A DNA stretch of 64,000 nucleotides from contig NC_135362.1 in assembly GCF_051622035.1 (NCBI RefSeq), positions 11,907,501 through 11,971,500 of the forward strand. The letters run 5' to 3'. This document shows positions 51,885-62,358 of the stretch, piece after piece (positions within the stretch are counted from its first letter, which is position 1; each line of letters opens with the position of its first letter). Below the pieces are notes generated by a model. The model had not been told where the DNA came from, did no database searches, and saw only the letters and a list, made by a program, of their open reading frames with translations. The translations under genes were made by a program, and so were the position numbers. Origin of the DNA: Arctopsyche grandis (taxonomy: Eukaryota > Arthropoda > Insecta > Trichoptera > Hydropsychidae).

Positions 51885-54800
51885 TTTAAAATATGTTGGA
51901 AGTGTTTTTCTTATACCTATGTACATACGTATGTATATATTTGGTTTTTCCGAACATTTAAATTATTTTTCAAAATATACATATACATATGATTTTTTTG
52001 AATAAAGATAACATCACATGATATCATGACTGAATTTAAATTTGTTAATACAATTATGTAAATAGTTGAAATTTCATCAGTATCATCTACCTATGTATGT
52101 ATATGTTAATAAACGAACACTAAGTATTATAAAATAATGCGATTAAATACGACACATACATACATACATATTATGAATATAATTCATTTTAAATTTATTA
52201 AAAAAATATTATATAAGTTTTATGTATGTTTATATAAGTCTTATAAGTTTTATGCAAATTGACACGTTTCCAAATATGTTAGGTCGCACCGTTTTTTACT
52301 TTATTTTCTGTTGGATTAAAATAAGGTGACTATTCGTACTGGCTATATAGATACAGTACTGTTTTTTTTGGGTATTTGTCCGGGAAAATCGTAGGATAAA
52401 ACCAGTACACTTTATGTAACAAGATTTTTTGATTTAATAGATGGATTGAAATACAATTTATGTAAGCTTTTAGTGAAAATTATGTCGCCTAAAAAAATAT
52501 TGACACATTAGTTGAATACTGTCTCTGTTTACCAGAAACAAATGCACATGCCGATCGACTTTTCTTTGAAGAAAAGTATGTGATACTGTAATAAAACACA
52601 ACTAAATGATGAAACTTTAAAACGATTGCTAATCGCTAAGTATAATCCTAGCCAGTCTTAAGTAGCATTTTAAAAGAGTATTCGACAAAATGAATTTATG
52701 TTTTATAACTGTGCGTATATGTTTATACAATGTTTCTTTTCAATATAATATTTTTTTTGAAAAAATATCCTGCTTTGTAATTAAAAGAAAAGATCAACCT
52801 AGATTAAAATATCTTCAAAAATTTTTGATCGATAGAAAGGTTTTGGATGACGTTGTTTTCGTCTTATCAATATATTATACATATATGAAAATGTTTACAT
52901 TTGAAAACAGATAAATGCTGTTATTTAAATTTGTATATAAATTTATCAAAATATTTACATATACATAATAAATATAAAGATAAATTTTGACTACAGGAAG
53001 AAAGAGACCAAAACCCACAGTCCTCGGTAGTATAGTGGTCAGTATCCCCGCCTGTCACGCGGGAGACCGGGGTTCGATTCCCCGCCGGGGAGTTTTTTTT
53101 GTGATTTTTCATGCCACATTGTGACTGGATGTGTCACTTTATTGCATCACTAATTTTAAAATAATAAAATGTTTGTAATGATGATATTCGGTGACGAACT
53201 TTTTTAAAAAACACGAGGTTTATCTTACAATTACGGTGACTATATTTTTTTGGAGATAATAAAGTACATACAAAGAATCGTTTTATAAATTAAAAGATGT
53301 TTTATAAATTTATAACATCTAATATATAATTTCGAAAGAAACTTTGTATGTAAGGTTTAATTTAACTATGTAGATAAGGTTTGTTAAGGTTTGTTAAAAG
53401 ACATTAATTTAGAACTTTTATTAATACCGCAATTCGTGCTTTAAATAAAATCAAAAATTGTACACATACATATTTACAGCTTATTTCGAAGTTGCATTTC
53501 GTATGCTTCCAGTGTCTTTATTTTTAATTGGGTTTTTTCCTTGGCCCACATATTTTTCATCAATGAAAATAATCGTTAAATTGAAGCATTAGATCCAGGG
53601 ATTAAATAAGGAAAATTCAAAGATTTTTAAAATGTTTACGAAATGAATCTTTTTATCTGTGAAATATATACAATTTTCAACCCACCTTTGTTAGCAGGGC
53701 TTGTCGTTTTGTCGCCATTCTTCGATCTTTTCATTTGTGACATTACATTTAATATACGAAACTTCACCGAATAATTTTTCGTCAAATATGTTTAAGGATC
53801 TGTTATTTCTAGACTAGAAATAAACAAAAAGCTTTCATCGATCGTCGTCCACAGAGGAATTTATCGTAATAGAACACATTAAAATACTTCCATTTCCACA
53901 AAACTTGAATAATCAATACAGGTTTGATAAAATTTATGAATTCCATCTTTAAATATTTTGGCGATAATATTTTTAACGACAGTCGATTTTACAAAGTAAA
54001 GGACAAAAGGGAAATTTTAGAAAATAAATAAATCTAAAGGACATAACAGTGAAATAAAGGATAGAGCAGTGTAATAAATGACAGAGCAGTGAAATAAAGG
54101 AAAAATCAGTGAAATAAAGGACTGTCATCTTAAATTAAGGACGTATGGTCAGCGTATGTACATAACATATAATGATTCTCATAACTTATTTTTGTTGTTT
54201 TTTTGATGGAATGATTTGTTTCCGTTTTGATTTATCATGTCGATGTTATCAATTTTATCAATGAACGGACTCAACAATTGAAAGTAAATTGCATCGGAAT
54301 AAACTTTTCCGAGAATAACATTTTATGCACTTGTATGAACAAGCGGTAAACAATGACGCAATATATGTAATGTGAAATTACTTTTTCTTCTTGAATTTGG
54401 AAATAGTGTACAGGTAGTCCTCGACTTACGACGGTTCGCACTTACGACCGAAAAAAAAAATTTATTAATTAATTATTTTTCAAAAATTGATTGATAAATC
54501 TCAAGCGGATGTGAGTTATGAAAACGGGGAATTCTCTTTCGGAAGAAATGAAACATCGCAGTAGTTTTAAAAATTAAGTTATGACTCATTCTTTTGGGAT
54601 TCGTCACCAGTCGCACGACGGTAACAAACTCATACGGTCATTACTGTTTGTTACATAACTGTTCGTTATTGTTTTAGGATGTTTATTTTCTCAATTTCGC
54701 GTTGATTAGTGCTCAAATTTTTATTTATAATAACATTTATTATGTGTGATAAAGAAACGTGATAATGACTGATAAAGAAACTGTTGTTAAAAAAAGAGAA

Positions 54801-57610
54801 AGGCGATAGACTTAGAAATGAAACTTGAAGTGATAAAACAATATGATAGTGGTAAAAAAGTGATGGACTTGGCAAATAATTTGAAATTGTCACATTCAAC
54901 GGTCTCCACTATTTTAAAAGATAAAGAAAAAATTCGTAAAGCCGTTAAAGGGTCCTTGTCAATCAAATCTAAAATAATAAATAAAAAAAGATTCGGACCC
55001 ATTCAACCAATGGAAAAATTACTAGTGATTTGGATCGATGACAAGATTGAAAAACGAATTCCATTGCGTCTCTTAAAGCTCATTACATATTTAAAAATTA
55101 CATTTGCGCAAGGCATTGAAGCAATAGAAGAAGGAAAAACTTTTTAAGAATTTTGGAAAAATTATAATATCCTTCATGCTAGAAGAAATATAGATAATGG
55201 ATGGGCCCTTTAAGGGCTAAAGAATTTACTTCAGCATGTATGTACGGAATATAGAAAAAACTCACCAATCGATTTGAACCCGTTTCTCTTTGCATATACG
55301 AAAAAGAAAAAAATGTCGAGGATATTACTAACCTAATCGTACAATTTAGTGAACATCTACAATTTGACGTAGATAACGAAGACATCAACCATCTTCTAGA
55401 AAATGATTCAGAAGATCTAACCCATGCAGAATTATAAGATCTTGAAACTCAAATGGTTGCAGAAGAGGATGTTGATGAAAATGAATCAATCACATCTGCG
55501 GAACCGCTGAAAAAATTTGTATTGAAAGAAATGGCTGCTGCTTTTAATTTAACTAATCAAGGAATACAAAAGTTTGAAATGATGGACCCAGACAGTGAAA
55601 GATTTTCAAATGTGAACCGCAGGATTCAAGAAAATCTCGCATGCTACCAAGAAATATATATAGAGAAAAAACAGGATACTGTTCAAACAAAATTTTCAGG
55701 ACACATTTTTCAAAAAAAAACTCATACGACTGTATCTCAAACTGAAGATGAAGAAATGGATTTTACTTATGTGATAATTGATGAGGATGTATAATTTATA
55801 ATTAATAAGTACAGATGATGTAGATGTTTAATTTTTTTTAAATTTAAATATGAATTCATTTGAATTACTGTATTAATAAAAGTAAGTAAAATCACCGAAA
55901 AAAAAATATAAATATATTCCTCGAATTACGACGGATTCGACTTACGACCGAGGTTCAGGAACGTATCTCCGTCGTAAGTCGAGGAATACCTGTATATATC
56001 TTTTAACTATTTATAATCTTTGATATGTGACTTATGTATATTGTGTATTTACAAGGTTTATAGTAGGTTTATTTCATAAATCAGAACATAGCCATTTATT
56101 TGGGTTGCAAATAACATATGATACTGTGTAATTGATTAGGAAAACGCTTTGGGGTTTCCTGGTATATATGTATATGAATAAATAATTAAATATGCGTATA
56201 TATACACAGAGCCGTAGCAATGCTTTTTGCGTTGCTGCGGCTTTGGAAAATATCTAATTTGGCGCCTCTTTATGTTTTTGCCGTATCAAATAAAAAATAT
56301 TACGAAAAATAGATTTATCAAAATATAAAAATTGAGTAAAACTAAAATTACGAGAACTGAAAAACAAAACGTTTTAATATTATAAATACCCCATTTTGCC
56401 AATGTCGCACAAACGAAATCGTTTTTATTTTGTGAAAATAAAAAAAAATGTATATTAGACAATATAAAAACGTATTTTAATTTTAATGTATTTAGTATTT
56501 AATATATAAAGTAAGAAAAAAAAGGCGCAAGTAAAATGTTTTTCAAATATATACAATAAATTCACCAGTTTTTGAATTTTGAGGACTAAATAAAGTAAAT
56601 AAATTTTTTTCGACAAATGATAGCTATGCAGGTACAAAAGACGTATAAAGAAAGCGTCGAATTGATGCTGAAGTTGCATGAAAGATTTAAAAATAAAACT
56701 GAAATATTTTTCCTTTTCTACATATTAGAATTATTATAAATTTTAAACGTTATCAAAGTACTATGTTATTAAGTTATCAACATACATATAATTCTTTAAT
56801 TCACATTCTTCACCACTGGTCGATCTTAAATGGTTTTTGATCATTTGAAAAAAAATAAAGAAAAAATAGGCGACGGGCGCCCAAGGCGCCCTTAGCCCTT
56901 GGCAACCGCCCTGTTGCCAATGCGTTGCTGCGGTACTGTATACACGGTTCGGTGATTACTGGTCACAAATTACTCGTCACAAAGTCACTAAAATCTCTAT
57001 AACGGAACATCTGGCAGCCGAAAAGTCCATCATACTAACGATAACTATCATAGTAACGAGAACTTGAGTGCTAAATATTGTGTATTCGCGATTTTCATGG
57101 TAAAAATTGTCTTTGTGACCACCCCAATGTGACGAATAGTCCAATTACCGTATACACACATATATACATAGAGGTGGAGAAGTCTTTCTGATTTTGAATT
57201 TTGATATTGAACTAAAATAACTTATAATAAATAATAAATATTCATAATTTAATTACCTTTCTTGGGATGAACTTTCTTTGAATTGGATCATAGACTATGT
57301 CATCCATGCTAGCCATGGATCTCACAGGTCTCGTTGATGCAGGACCACGACTTTTATGAGACAATCCGGGTTGACTGTAATGACGTTTTTTGGAGGACTC
57401 TGTTGGCTTTTTGGTCTAGAAAATAAATACATTTAAATTAGTCGTCATCAAATATTTTACACATTTTTTAAAGCAATATACATAGAAGGCATTTACATTT
57501 TTTACCATGGTAAATCTGTTTTCACTGGCGTGACCATTGTTTAATTCCTCTATAGTGGGATATCCTTCGATTCCTTCAGGAAAATTATCGTCTTCCTCTG
57601 CGCTCCTCAT
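44734..57610 (-). CDS. Otopetrin-family proton channel, 14 coding exons, 788 residues
   Basis: Otopetrins are plasma-membrane, acid-gated proton channels with 12 helices. Coding exons (minus strand, 5' to 3'): 57610-57506, 57415-57257, 49302-49215, 48777-48685, 48607-48448, 48365-48260, 48171-48028, 47483-47336, 47261-47071, 46993-46684, 46607-46469, 45616-45464, 45385-45136, 45054-44734. Every junction is GT-AG, phases agree, and the sum is 2,367 nt (788 codons plus TGA). Residues 1-205 are polar and low in hydrophobicity, a cytosolic N-terminus. Twelve hydrophobic segments follow from about residue 205 to the end. Family-like signatures: HAGSFYLKMGAA near 325; GRFALMHCIASSLCFW near 401; FPYLYPFTIEFS near 488; KPGRELITF near 707; FYRFHSSVCLADIWK near the C-terminus. 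The start ATG has A at -3 and an in-frame stop 30 nt upstream. The first two exons are joined across an 8-kb intron by phase and composition only, so another 5' exon or promoter is possible. Family assignment is confident; the orthologue (OtopLa, Lb or Lc type) is not. Confidence 0.9.
45795..46219 (+). mobile_element. SINE family S2, full length
   Basis: Second S2 copy, with box B GGGTTCAAGTCC at about 45847. Its tail has a TATGTG/CACATA stem around a CGCTTAGGGGTAATTCC loop, then AATAAAATAAATAAAT. It sits in antisense in the otopetrin intron between exons 45616-45464 and 46607-46469. Confidence 0.84.
47629..47992 (+). mobile_element. SINE family S1, body with the alternative tail T2
   Basis: Head (box B GGGTTCAAACC at about 47687) and core match S1 through the motif CACTATGTCACCACTATTTG. 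The 3' end is then different: a perfect 8-bp stem ATGCCATT/AATGGCAT around a CACTTAGGGGCAACCC loop, closer to the S2 tail. It lies in an otopetrin intron (between 48028 and 47483), antisense. Confidence 0.82.
50280..50560. promoter_or_regulatory. GC-richer block in otopetrin intron 2, possible alternative promoter
   Basis: A repeat-free, CpG-containing stretch about 1 kb upstream of the third exon (49302). It could be an internal promoter, 5' UTR exon or enhancer. The segment 49370-49600, with several ATTA and one ATGCAAAT motif, is another unique block. Neither has a clear splice-linked ORF. Confidence 0.3.
50801..51040 (+). mobile_element. SINE family S1, partial (head and core)
   Basis: Head with box B GGGTTCAATCCC near 50850, and core with CCAAGTCGATCG near 50940. 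The tail is missing. Located in otopetrin intron 2. Confidence 0.8.
51185..51228. repeat. Perfect 21-bp inverted repeat with 2-nt spacer
   Basis: The arm TTATGATTATTCATTACAGG(T) is followed after TT by its exact complement. It lies in otopetrin intron 2, between a SINE fragment and a TA tract. Confidence 0.95.
51821..51880. repeat. (TA)n microsatellite
   Basis: About 60 bp of TA in otopetrin intron 2. Confidence 0.95.
53021..53092 (+). tRNA. tRNA-Asp (anticodon GUC)
   Basis: The 72-nt sequence folds as a full cloverleaf. The acceptor stem pairs over 7 bp (one U-G) with discriminator G. The anticodon arm CCCGC/GCGGG carries GTC at 53054-53056. The T arm GGGGT/CCCCG... has the box B GGTTCGATTCC at 53071-53081. 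Box A is the TAGTATAGTGGTC region. There is no intron and no encoded CCA, as expected for a eukaryotic nuclear gene. It closely resembles the animal tRNA-Asp consensus, so it is probably functional. It sits inside otopetrin intron 2, in antisense orientation. Confidence 0.97.
53093..53100 (+). terminator. RNA polymerase III terminator of tRNA-Asp
   Basis: A run of eight T immediately follows the tRNA discriminator base, the normal Pol III termination signal. Confidence 0.9.
54036..54126. repeat. Short tandem repeat, unit about 22 bp
   Basis: Four to five units resembling CAGTGAAATAAAGGA with variable spacers, in otopetrin intron 2. Confidence 0.6.
54411..55992 (+). mobile_element. Tigger-type (pogo/mariner superfamily) transposon, internally deleted
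   Basis: Inverted repeats start CAGGTAGTCCTCGACTTACG and end in the near-complement, with TA on each side (54409-54410, 55993-55994). An extra inverted block (CGACTTACGACCG / CGTCGTAAGTCG) sits inside the right end, typical of Tigger. The element lies in otopetrin intron 2, in antisense. Confidence 0.92.
54818..55794 (+). pseudogene. Tigger transposase remnant
   Basis: Residues at 54818-55147 form a pogo/CENP-B-type helix-turn-helix (MKLEVIKQYDSGKKVMDLA, then LSHSTVSTILKDKEKI). The acidic C-terminal part survives at 55453-55794 (TSAEPLKKFVLKEMAAAF). The central DDE catalytic domain is absent, since only about 300 bp separate the two parts. It cannot transpose by itself. Confidence 0.88.
56140..56188 (+). 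mobile_element. Isolated SINE/LINE 3' tail (T1 type)
   Basis: ACGCTTTGGGGTTTCC followed by TGGTATATATG and AATAAATAATTAAA matches the T1 tail with part of the hairpin deleted. No body is recognisable upstream. Confidence 0.55.
56207..56939. mobile_element. Possible non-autonomous hAT-like element
   Basis: Ends CAGAGCCGTAGCAATGC and GCGTTGCTGCGGTACTG are imperfect inverted repeats beginning CAG. The flanks TATATACA and TATACACG share only TATACA, so the duplication is not convincing. A GGCGCCC-rich stretch lies near the right end (56870-56920). No transposase is recognisable. Confidence 0.4.
56950..57150. mobile_element. MITE family M5-like copy
   Basis: Motif GAGAACTTGAGTGCTAAATA and TATTCGCGATTTTCATGG match the M5 core. 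The ends (GGTGATTACTGGTCAC and GACGAATAGTCCAATTACC) are roughly inverted. Confidence 0.5.
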
Positions 57611-58914
57611 TATTTTTTCTTTTAAATCAGAGTTTAGTTAGATTAAGAACTAGTTTTGGATAAAGATTCAGCCGGAATGCAAATCCGTTGAATACTTATC
57701 CGCGTTTGAATCGAGCGCGAGTGCAAAGATTTACAGATTTTAGATTTATCACAAAAATTGTTATCTAAGGTTTAAATCCAGTTGATAAATTGATCTCATA
57801 ATGATAGAACAAATAGGTGAAAATAAAAAAAATATATTGAATTTAATATATTATCTAATCCGTAGGATTAGAGTAGTAATGCATATATGTACATACATAT
57901 GTACACTCTGATGATTCAATCAATATTGTAATTAAATTACTCTAATTGACAAAATAACGCAAGTCAGCTATAATTCGAATATTTATTTGGTGTTCTATAG
58001 TTAAATTTTGTATCAGAAAAAAAATTGATATTTAAATTAAAAATAAATCCCTATTTGAAATAATTCAATACAATAAAGAATTTTATTATTCAATTTTGGA
58101 ATTAATGATGAATTTTTGAAACAGAACCATGTATTTTTATATTCATATATCATACATGGTTCAACGATCATTCCCCAAAAGCGATCTCGCGCACGTCAAT
58201 AAAATCTCGATCATCTGGCACCCAAACACTCCATCAATCGAAAGCCAAATATTGTACTAATGAGAACTCGAGTGCCAGATATTCCGTATTCACGATTTTT
58301 GTGGCAATGATTGTCGTGCGCGCAATCGCAATGTGCAAAATAATTCGTTTATACATATGTATATGGATAATACATTTTAATAAAAAAGTTTCGTGTGTAA
58401 TATTTAAAATATGCGTGGTTTGTTTTTAGACTACAAATTTTTTTGTGCATTCTCCAAGTTCATCTGATAAGAAGTTGAATTAAAAAATACGTAGGCTTTT
58501 CTTAATCCTCAGATTCTTTTGTATAATTGATTGAGTGCTTATTATGAGTTTTAATTTTTTTTTGGAATTTTTTTTCCAAATTAGTTCACAACTAATTTGT
58601 TTTTAAATTATATAATATTAAGGAGTGATCTTAAATTTTACTATTTTGTATATAAAGTTATAAGGAAATATATGTACATATATGTATGTATGTATAAGAA
58701 AATGTTTTAACAATAATGCAATAAACTGTGCGTGCATATTTCATAAAAAAAAAACATTTTTACTAAGATTAACGTAATAAAATAAAAATAAATATGTTCA
58801 AATAAAAAAAAGTTTTAATAATATTGTAATTCATGGAAAGTATTTAAATTGATGAAAATAGAATAAACGTGTTCCACTATTTGTCACCTGACATATTATT
58901 CCAATATTAGATAT
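57611..58914. other. 5' flank of the otopetrin gene
   Basis: AT-rich flank with the M5 MITE. No TATA/Inr combination is clear enough to call a promoter. Confidence 0.35.
58186..58345. mobile_element. MITE family M5 copy
   Basis: GAGTGCCAGATATTCCGTAT and GATTGTCGTGCGCGCAATCG match the 5057-5262 element. The left end GCGATCTCGCGCACG is roughly inverted to the right end. Confidence 0.55.
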
Positions 58915-61900
58915 CATCATCATCATCATTTACAGCCATTCGCCATCCACTGCTGGATGAAGGCCTCTCCAACACGCTTCCACTCGTCTCTGTTTTGCGC
59001 AACACTCATCCATCTCATTCCGCACATTTTCCTAATTTCGTTCACCCATCTTCCTTGCGGTCTTCCTTTTACTCTTTTGCCTTCTCTCGGGTACCATTCA
59101 AGCACTTCTTTTGTCCACCTTTCGTCCATCCTCCTAGCTACGTGACCCGCCCATTGCCATTTCAATCTCTTCACTCTATCCACTATGTCCACTACCCTTG
59201 TCATATTTCTCACCCACGTGTTCCGCTTCCTGTCTTTCCTCGTTATGCCAAGCATACAGCGTTCCATACTTCTTTGAGTGCATTGGATTTTATTTTGCAT
59301 CTTGGCGTTCAGTGTCCAAGTTTCACATCCATACGTCATCACTGGCAAAACGCATTGATCAAAGATCCTTTTCTTCAGGCAGAGTGGCATTTTTGATTTA
59401 AAAACAGCATTCATCCGTCCAAATGCACTCCACCCCAATTTCATACGTCTCTTTATCTCTTCATTTTTACTACCAGACATGTCAATTATTTGACCTAAAT
59501 ATAAATAATTATTTACTACTTCTACTGGTTTATCATCTAAGGGGATGCTATCAGGCATGCAATAACTATTGAACATTAGTTTAGTCTTATCTACGTTAAT
59601 TTTTAATCCTACTTTTCTACTTTCCCTGTCCAGCTGTGTTAGTCTGATAAGTAGGTCAGCTGAATCACGAGCTACTAAAACTATATCGTCTGCGAACCGA
59701 AGGTGACTCAAAAAGCGACCATTGATGCTTACTCCGGCTGTATCCCAATCCAATTTCCTGAAAACTCCCTCAAGCACCGCATTGAATAACTTGGGCGAGA
59801 TTGTATCTCCTTGTCTTACTCCTTTTCCTATGCTAAATCTATCTGTACCTGAAAAAATTTTAACTGAAGCTGTGGCATTCTTATATATTGTAGCTAACAG
59901 TCCCACATAGGGTTCCGGCACTCCCTGTGTTTTTAGAGCGTTAAGTACTGCATTATGACTAACTGTATCGAAGGCTTTCTCATAATCGACGAAACCTAGG
60001 CACAGTGGCCGTTGATATTCGTTGGCGCGCTCGATTAGTTCGCCAACTACTTGGAGGTGGTCCATTGTGCTGAAATTTGCCCTAAACCCTGCCTGCTCTA
60101 TAGGTTGGTTCTCGTCGAGGATATTCTTCAGCCTTTCTGTAATAACCTTCGTGAAGAGCTTGTAGACCGCTGAAAGTAGACTAATGGGTCGGTAGTTCTT
60201 GATATCGCTTTTGTCGCCTTTTTTGTGTATTAAAATGATAGTTGCGTTATTCCATCCTTCTGGTATAGCTTGGTTCTGGATGCATTTGCTGAAAAGCCTA
60301 GCTAAGATATTAATTAGGGGGGGGCCGCCACATTTTAGTAAGTCGATGGGAATATTATCTTCCCCTGGGGTTTTACCATTCTTTGCAGTTTTTAGCGCGG
60401 CCTCTACTTCGCTAGGCAATACTGCAGGAACCCTTTGGCCGTGTGTCGATTCCAGAGTGGGGAATTGGCCGTTGTCGTTCTCGTATAGTTTTGCATAGAA
60501 CGTGTAAACTCTGTCTATGATTTCTTCTCTATTCCTAATTATTACTCCGCTCTCTGATCTGATTGCGATCATTTGGTTTTTGCCTAAGAAAAGATCCTGT
60601 TTGCACTTTTTCAGGCTACGGTTATTCTTAATGGTATTTTCTATTAGCTTGCTGTTAAAATCCCTGACATCCCTGACTATTCTCTTCTTAATTTCCTTAT
60701 TTACTAGATTGTATTCTTGCTTATTATTATCCCTATCTAAATTCCTTTTATGCTTAATTAGGTTTTTTGTTTCCGCTGAAATTTTGCTTAATTTAATCTG
60801 TTTCCTGAAACCACCTAATTTCTTACCTGTTGAGGTTAGAACCGAACTAATTACAGTGTTCAATTCCTCGATGTCTGCTTCTGGGTTTAATTTCCCGTAT
60901 CGATTTCCAAGTTCGAGTTCGAATTCCTTTTTCCTAGACCTTAGTTGAGCGAAACCTGGAGAGTTACTGCATCCTTTTATTAATTTCCTACGTTCGCAAT
61001 TTATATTAATGGCCATCTTGGCACGGACTAATCTGTGATCGCTGCCTATATCTACTTTACTTAAAACACTAACGTCTTTAACGGAGTGCAGGGCATTTGT
61101 TAGGATGAAATCGATCTCGTTTCTGTCTCCTTTAGGACTCTCCCAAGTCCACTTATTGTTGGTGTTTTTCCTGAAAAATGAATTAGTGATGAAGAGCCTG
61201 TTGTGTTCTGCGAATTCTATGAGGCGATCGCCTCTGTCGTTTCTTTGGCCGGTACCAAAATTGCCTACTGCTCTTTCTGTGTTTGCCTTTTGTCCTATTT
61301 TTGCGTTAAAGTCGCCCATGATTATTTTAAAGTGGTGGCGGCTATTATCGTATGCGCCCTGTAGTTTTTCGTAGAAGTCTTCTATTTCCTCGTCTGGGTG
61401 GCTAGATGTGGGGGCGTACACTTGGAAGATTTGACAAGTGTACCTGCTCGAGATTCTTAATACTACATAGCATATACGTTCCGATATGTCGTTTATTTCT
61501 ATAATATTTCTTTCTATTCTCTTATTGATAAGAAACCCTACTCCTCCTATTCTACCATTTGGTAGCCCTCTCCAGTAGAGACAGTTACCACTTTTTAGGA
61601 TTATTTGGTTTTCCTGTTTTCGTCTTACTTCGCTAAGTCCTACTAAATCCCATTTGATACTTTCTAGTTCATTCTCTAATGCAAGCACACTTCCTTCACT
61701 CGATAACGTTCTTACATTGTACGTGGCTAAATACAGGTTTCTATTAGCTAAGCTATCATCCATCGTCACTCTTACCTTGTTGGAGGTTTGGATATTATTT
61801 TTCTCGCATTTATCCAAGATGTGTTGAGAAAAAGGCGGTACTTGAGAGAGATTTCCATTCAAGGAGTGAGTTCTTACCGCCATAAACTCTTCTCTGTGGT

Positions 61901-61936
61901 CAGCTTTGACATATAGTCATCCTAGGTATCACTTGG
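58915..61936 (-). mobile_element. RTE-type non-LTR retrotransposon, near full length
   Basis: One long ORF, a very short 5' leader, and a 3' end that passes from the stop codon straight into an ATG/GAT triplet repeat, typical of RTE elements. A candidate 7-bp target duplication TAGATAT lies at 58908-58914 and 61937-61943. It is intact and may be recent. Related 3' fragments lie at 4718-5050 (plus) and 33712-34010 (minus). Confidence 0.85.
58926..61883 (-). CDS. RTE endonuclease/reverse transcriptase (985 residues)
   Basis: A single polyprotein for target-primed reverse transcription. Endonuclease about residues 50-290: YNVRTL at 55, GLSEVRRKQ at 82, YAPTSS at 156, MGDFNAKIG at 189, EIDFILTNA at 256, GSDHRLV at 280. 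Reverse transcriptase about 500-770: IHKKGDKS near 552, NYRPISLL at 563, VDYEKAFDTV at 632, GVRQGD at 688, catalytic FADD at 730-733. The C-terminus has the Trp-rich WAGHVARR and WYPREGKR segments that end many RTE proteins. No stop or frameshift occurs, and all catalytic motifs I know to look for are present. The start Met is the first in frame; translation could also begin at Met41, close to the domain. Confidence 0.93.
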   Translation of the reverse strand: MAVRTHSLNGNLSQVPPFSQHILDKCEKNNIQTSNKVRVTMDDSLANRNLYLATYNVRTLSSEGSVLALENELESIKWDLVGLSEVRRKQENQIILKSGNCLYWRGLPNGRIGGVGFLINKRIERNIIEINDISERICYVVLRISSRYTCQIFQVYAPTSSHPDEEIEDFYEKLQGAYDNSRHHFKIIMGDFNAKIGQKANTERAVGNFGTGQRNDRGDRLIEFAEHNRLFITNSFFRKNTNNKWTWESPKGDRNEIDFILTNALHSVKDVSVLSKVDIGSDHRLVRAKMAININCERRKLIKGCSNSPGFAQLRSRKKEFELELGNRYGKLNPEADIEELNTVISSVLTSTGKKLGGFRKQIKLSKISAETKNLIKHKRNLDRDNNKQEYNLVNKEIKKRIVRDVRDFNSKLIENTIKNNRSLKKCKQDLFLGKNQMIAIRSESGVIIRNREEIIDRVYTFYAKLYENDNGQFPTLESTHGQRVPAVLPSEVEAALKTAKNGKTPGEDNIPIDLLKCGGPPLINILARLFSKCIQNQAIPEGWNNATIILIHKKGDKSDIKNYRPISLLSAVYKLFTKVITERLKNILDENQPIEQAGFRANFSTMDHLQVVGELIERANEYQRPLCLGFVDYEKAFDTVSHNAVLNALKTQGVPEPYVGLLATIYKNATASVKIFSGTDRFSIGKGVRQGDTISPKLFNAVLEGVFRKLDWDTAGVSINGRFLSHLRFADDIVLVARDSADLLIRLTQLDRESRKVGLKINVDKTKLMFNSYCMPDSIPLDDKPVEVVNNYLYLGQIIDMSGSKNEEIKRRMKLGWSAFGRMNAVFKSKMPLCLKKRIFDQCVLPVMTYGCETWTLNAKMQNKIQCTQRSMERCMLGITRKDRKRNTWVRNMTRVVDIVDRVKRLKWQWAGHVARRMDERWTKEVLEWYPREGKRVKGRPQGRWVNEIRKMCGMRWMSVAQNRDEWKRVGEAFIQQWMANGCK

Positions 61937-62358
61937 TAGATATATCAGGAATAAACTCGAATCTATCTACATACATATCTATGTATGTAGATAGATTCAA
62001 TTATACCGAATTGCTATTATATTTCAATTATATTATTAAACGATTCATTAAAGCGTATAGAGTTTATTAGCGTTAAAGAGATTACAGTAAAATGGATTTA
62101 TGGAAAAGAAACAATAAAATATTCTATGAATGGCTTTTCATCATTTTTTATTCTGATAGCAGTTCAGTCATGTATAAGGAAAAATTTTGTCTAAAACATA
62201 AAATGATAAATATATAATGATAAATTCACTTTTGATTTGACTCAAAAAATTTTTTTGAAACCTTTCGAACGAAAGTATATTATAGTGGATATTTTAAAAA
62301 GGTGACAACTCTTTAAAAAATATTTGATTATCAAAAATAAAATGTAAATCAAACTATT

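Noticed and set aside
59000..61400. Several plus-strand open frames of 60-143 codons
   Set aside because: They are antisense shadows of the RTE ORF.
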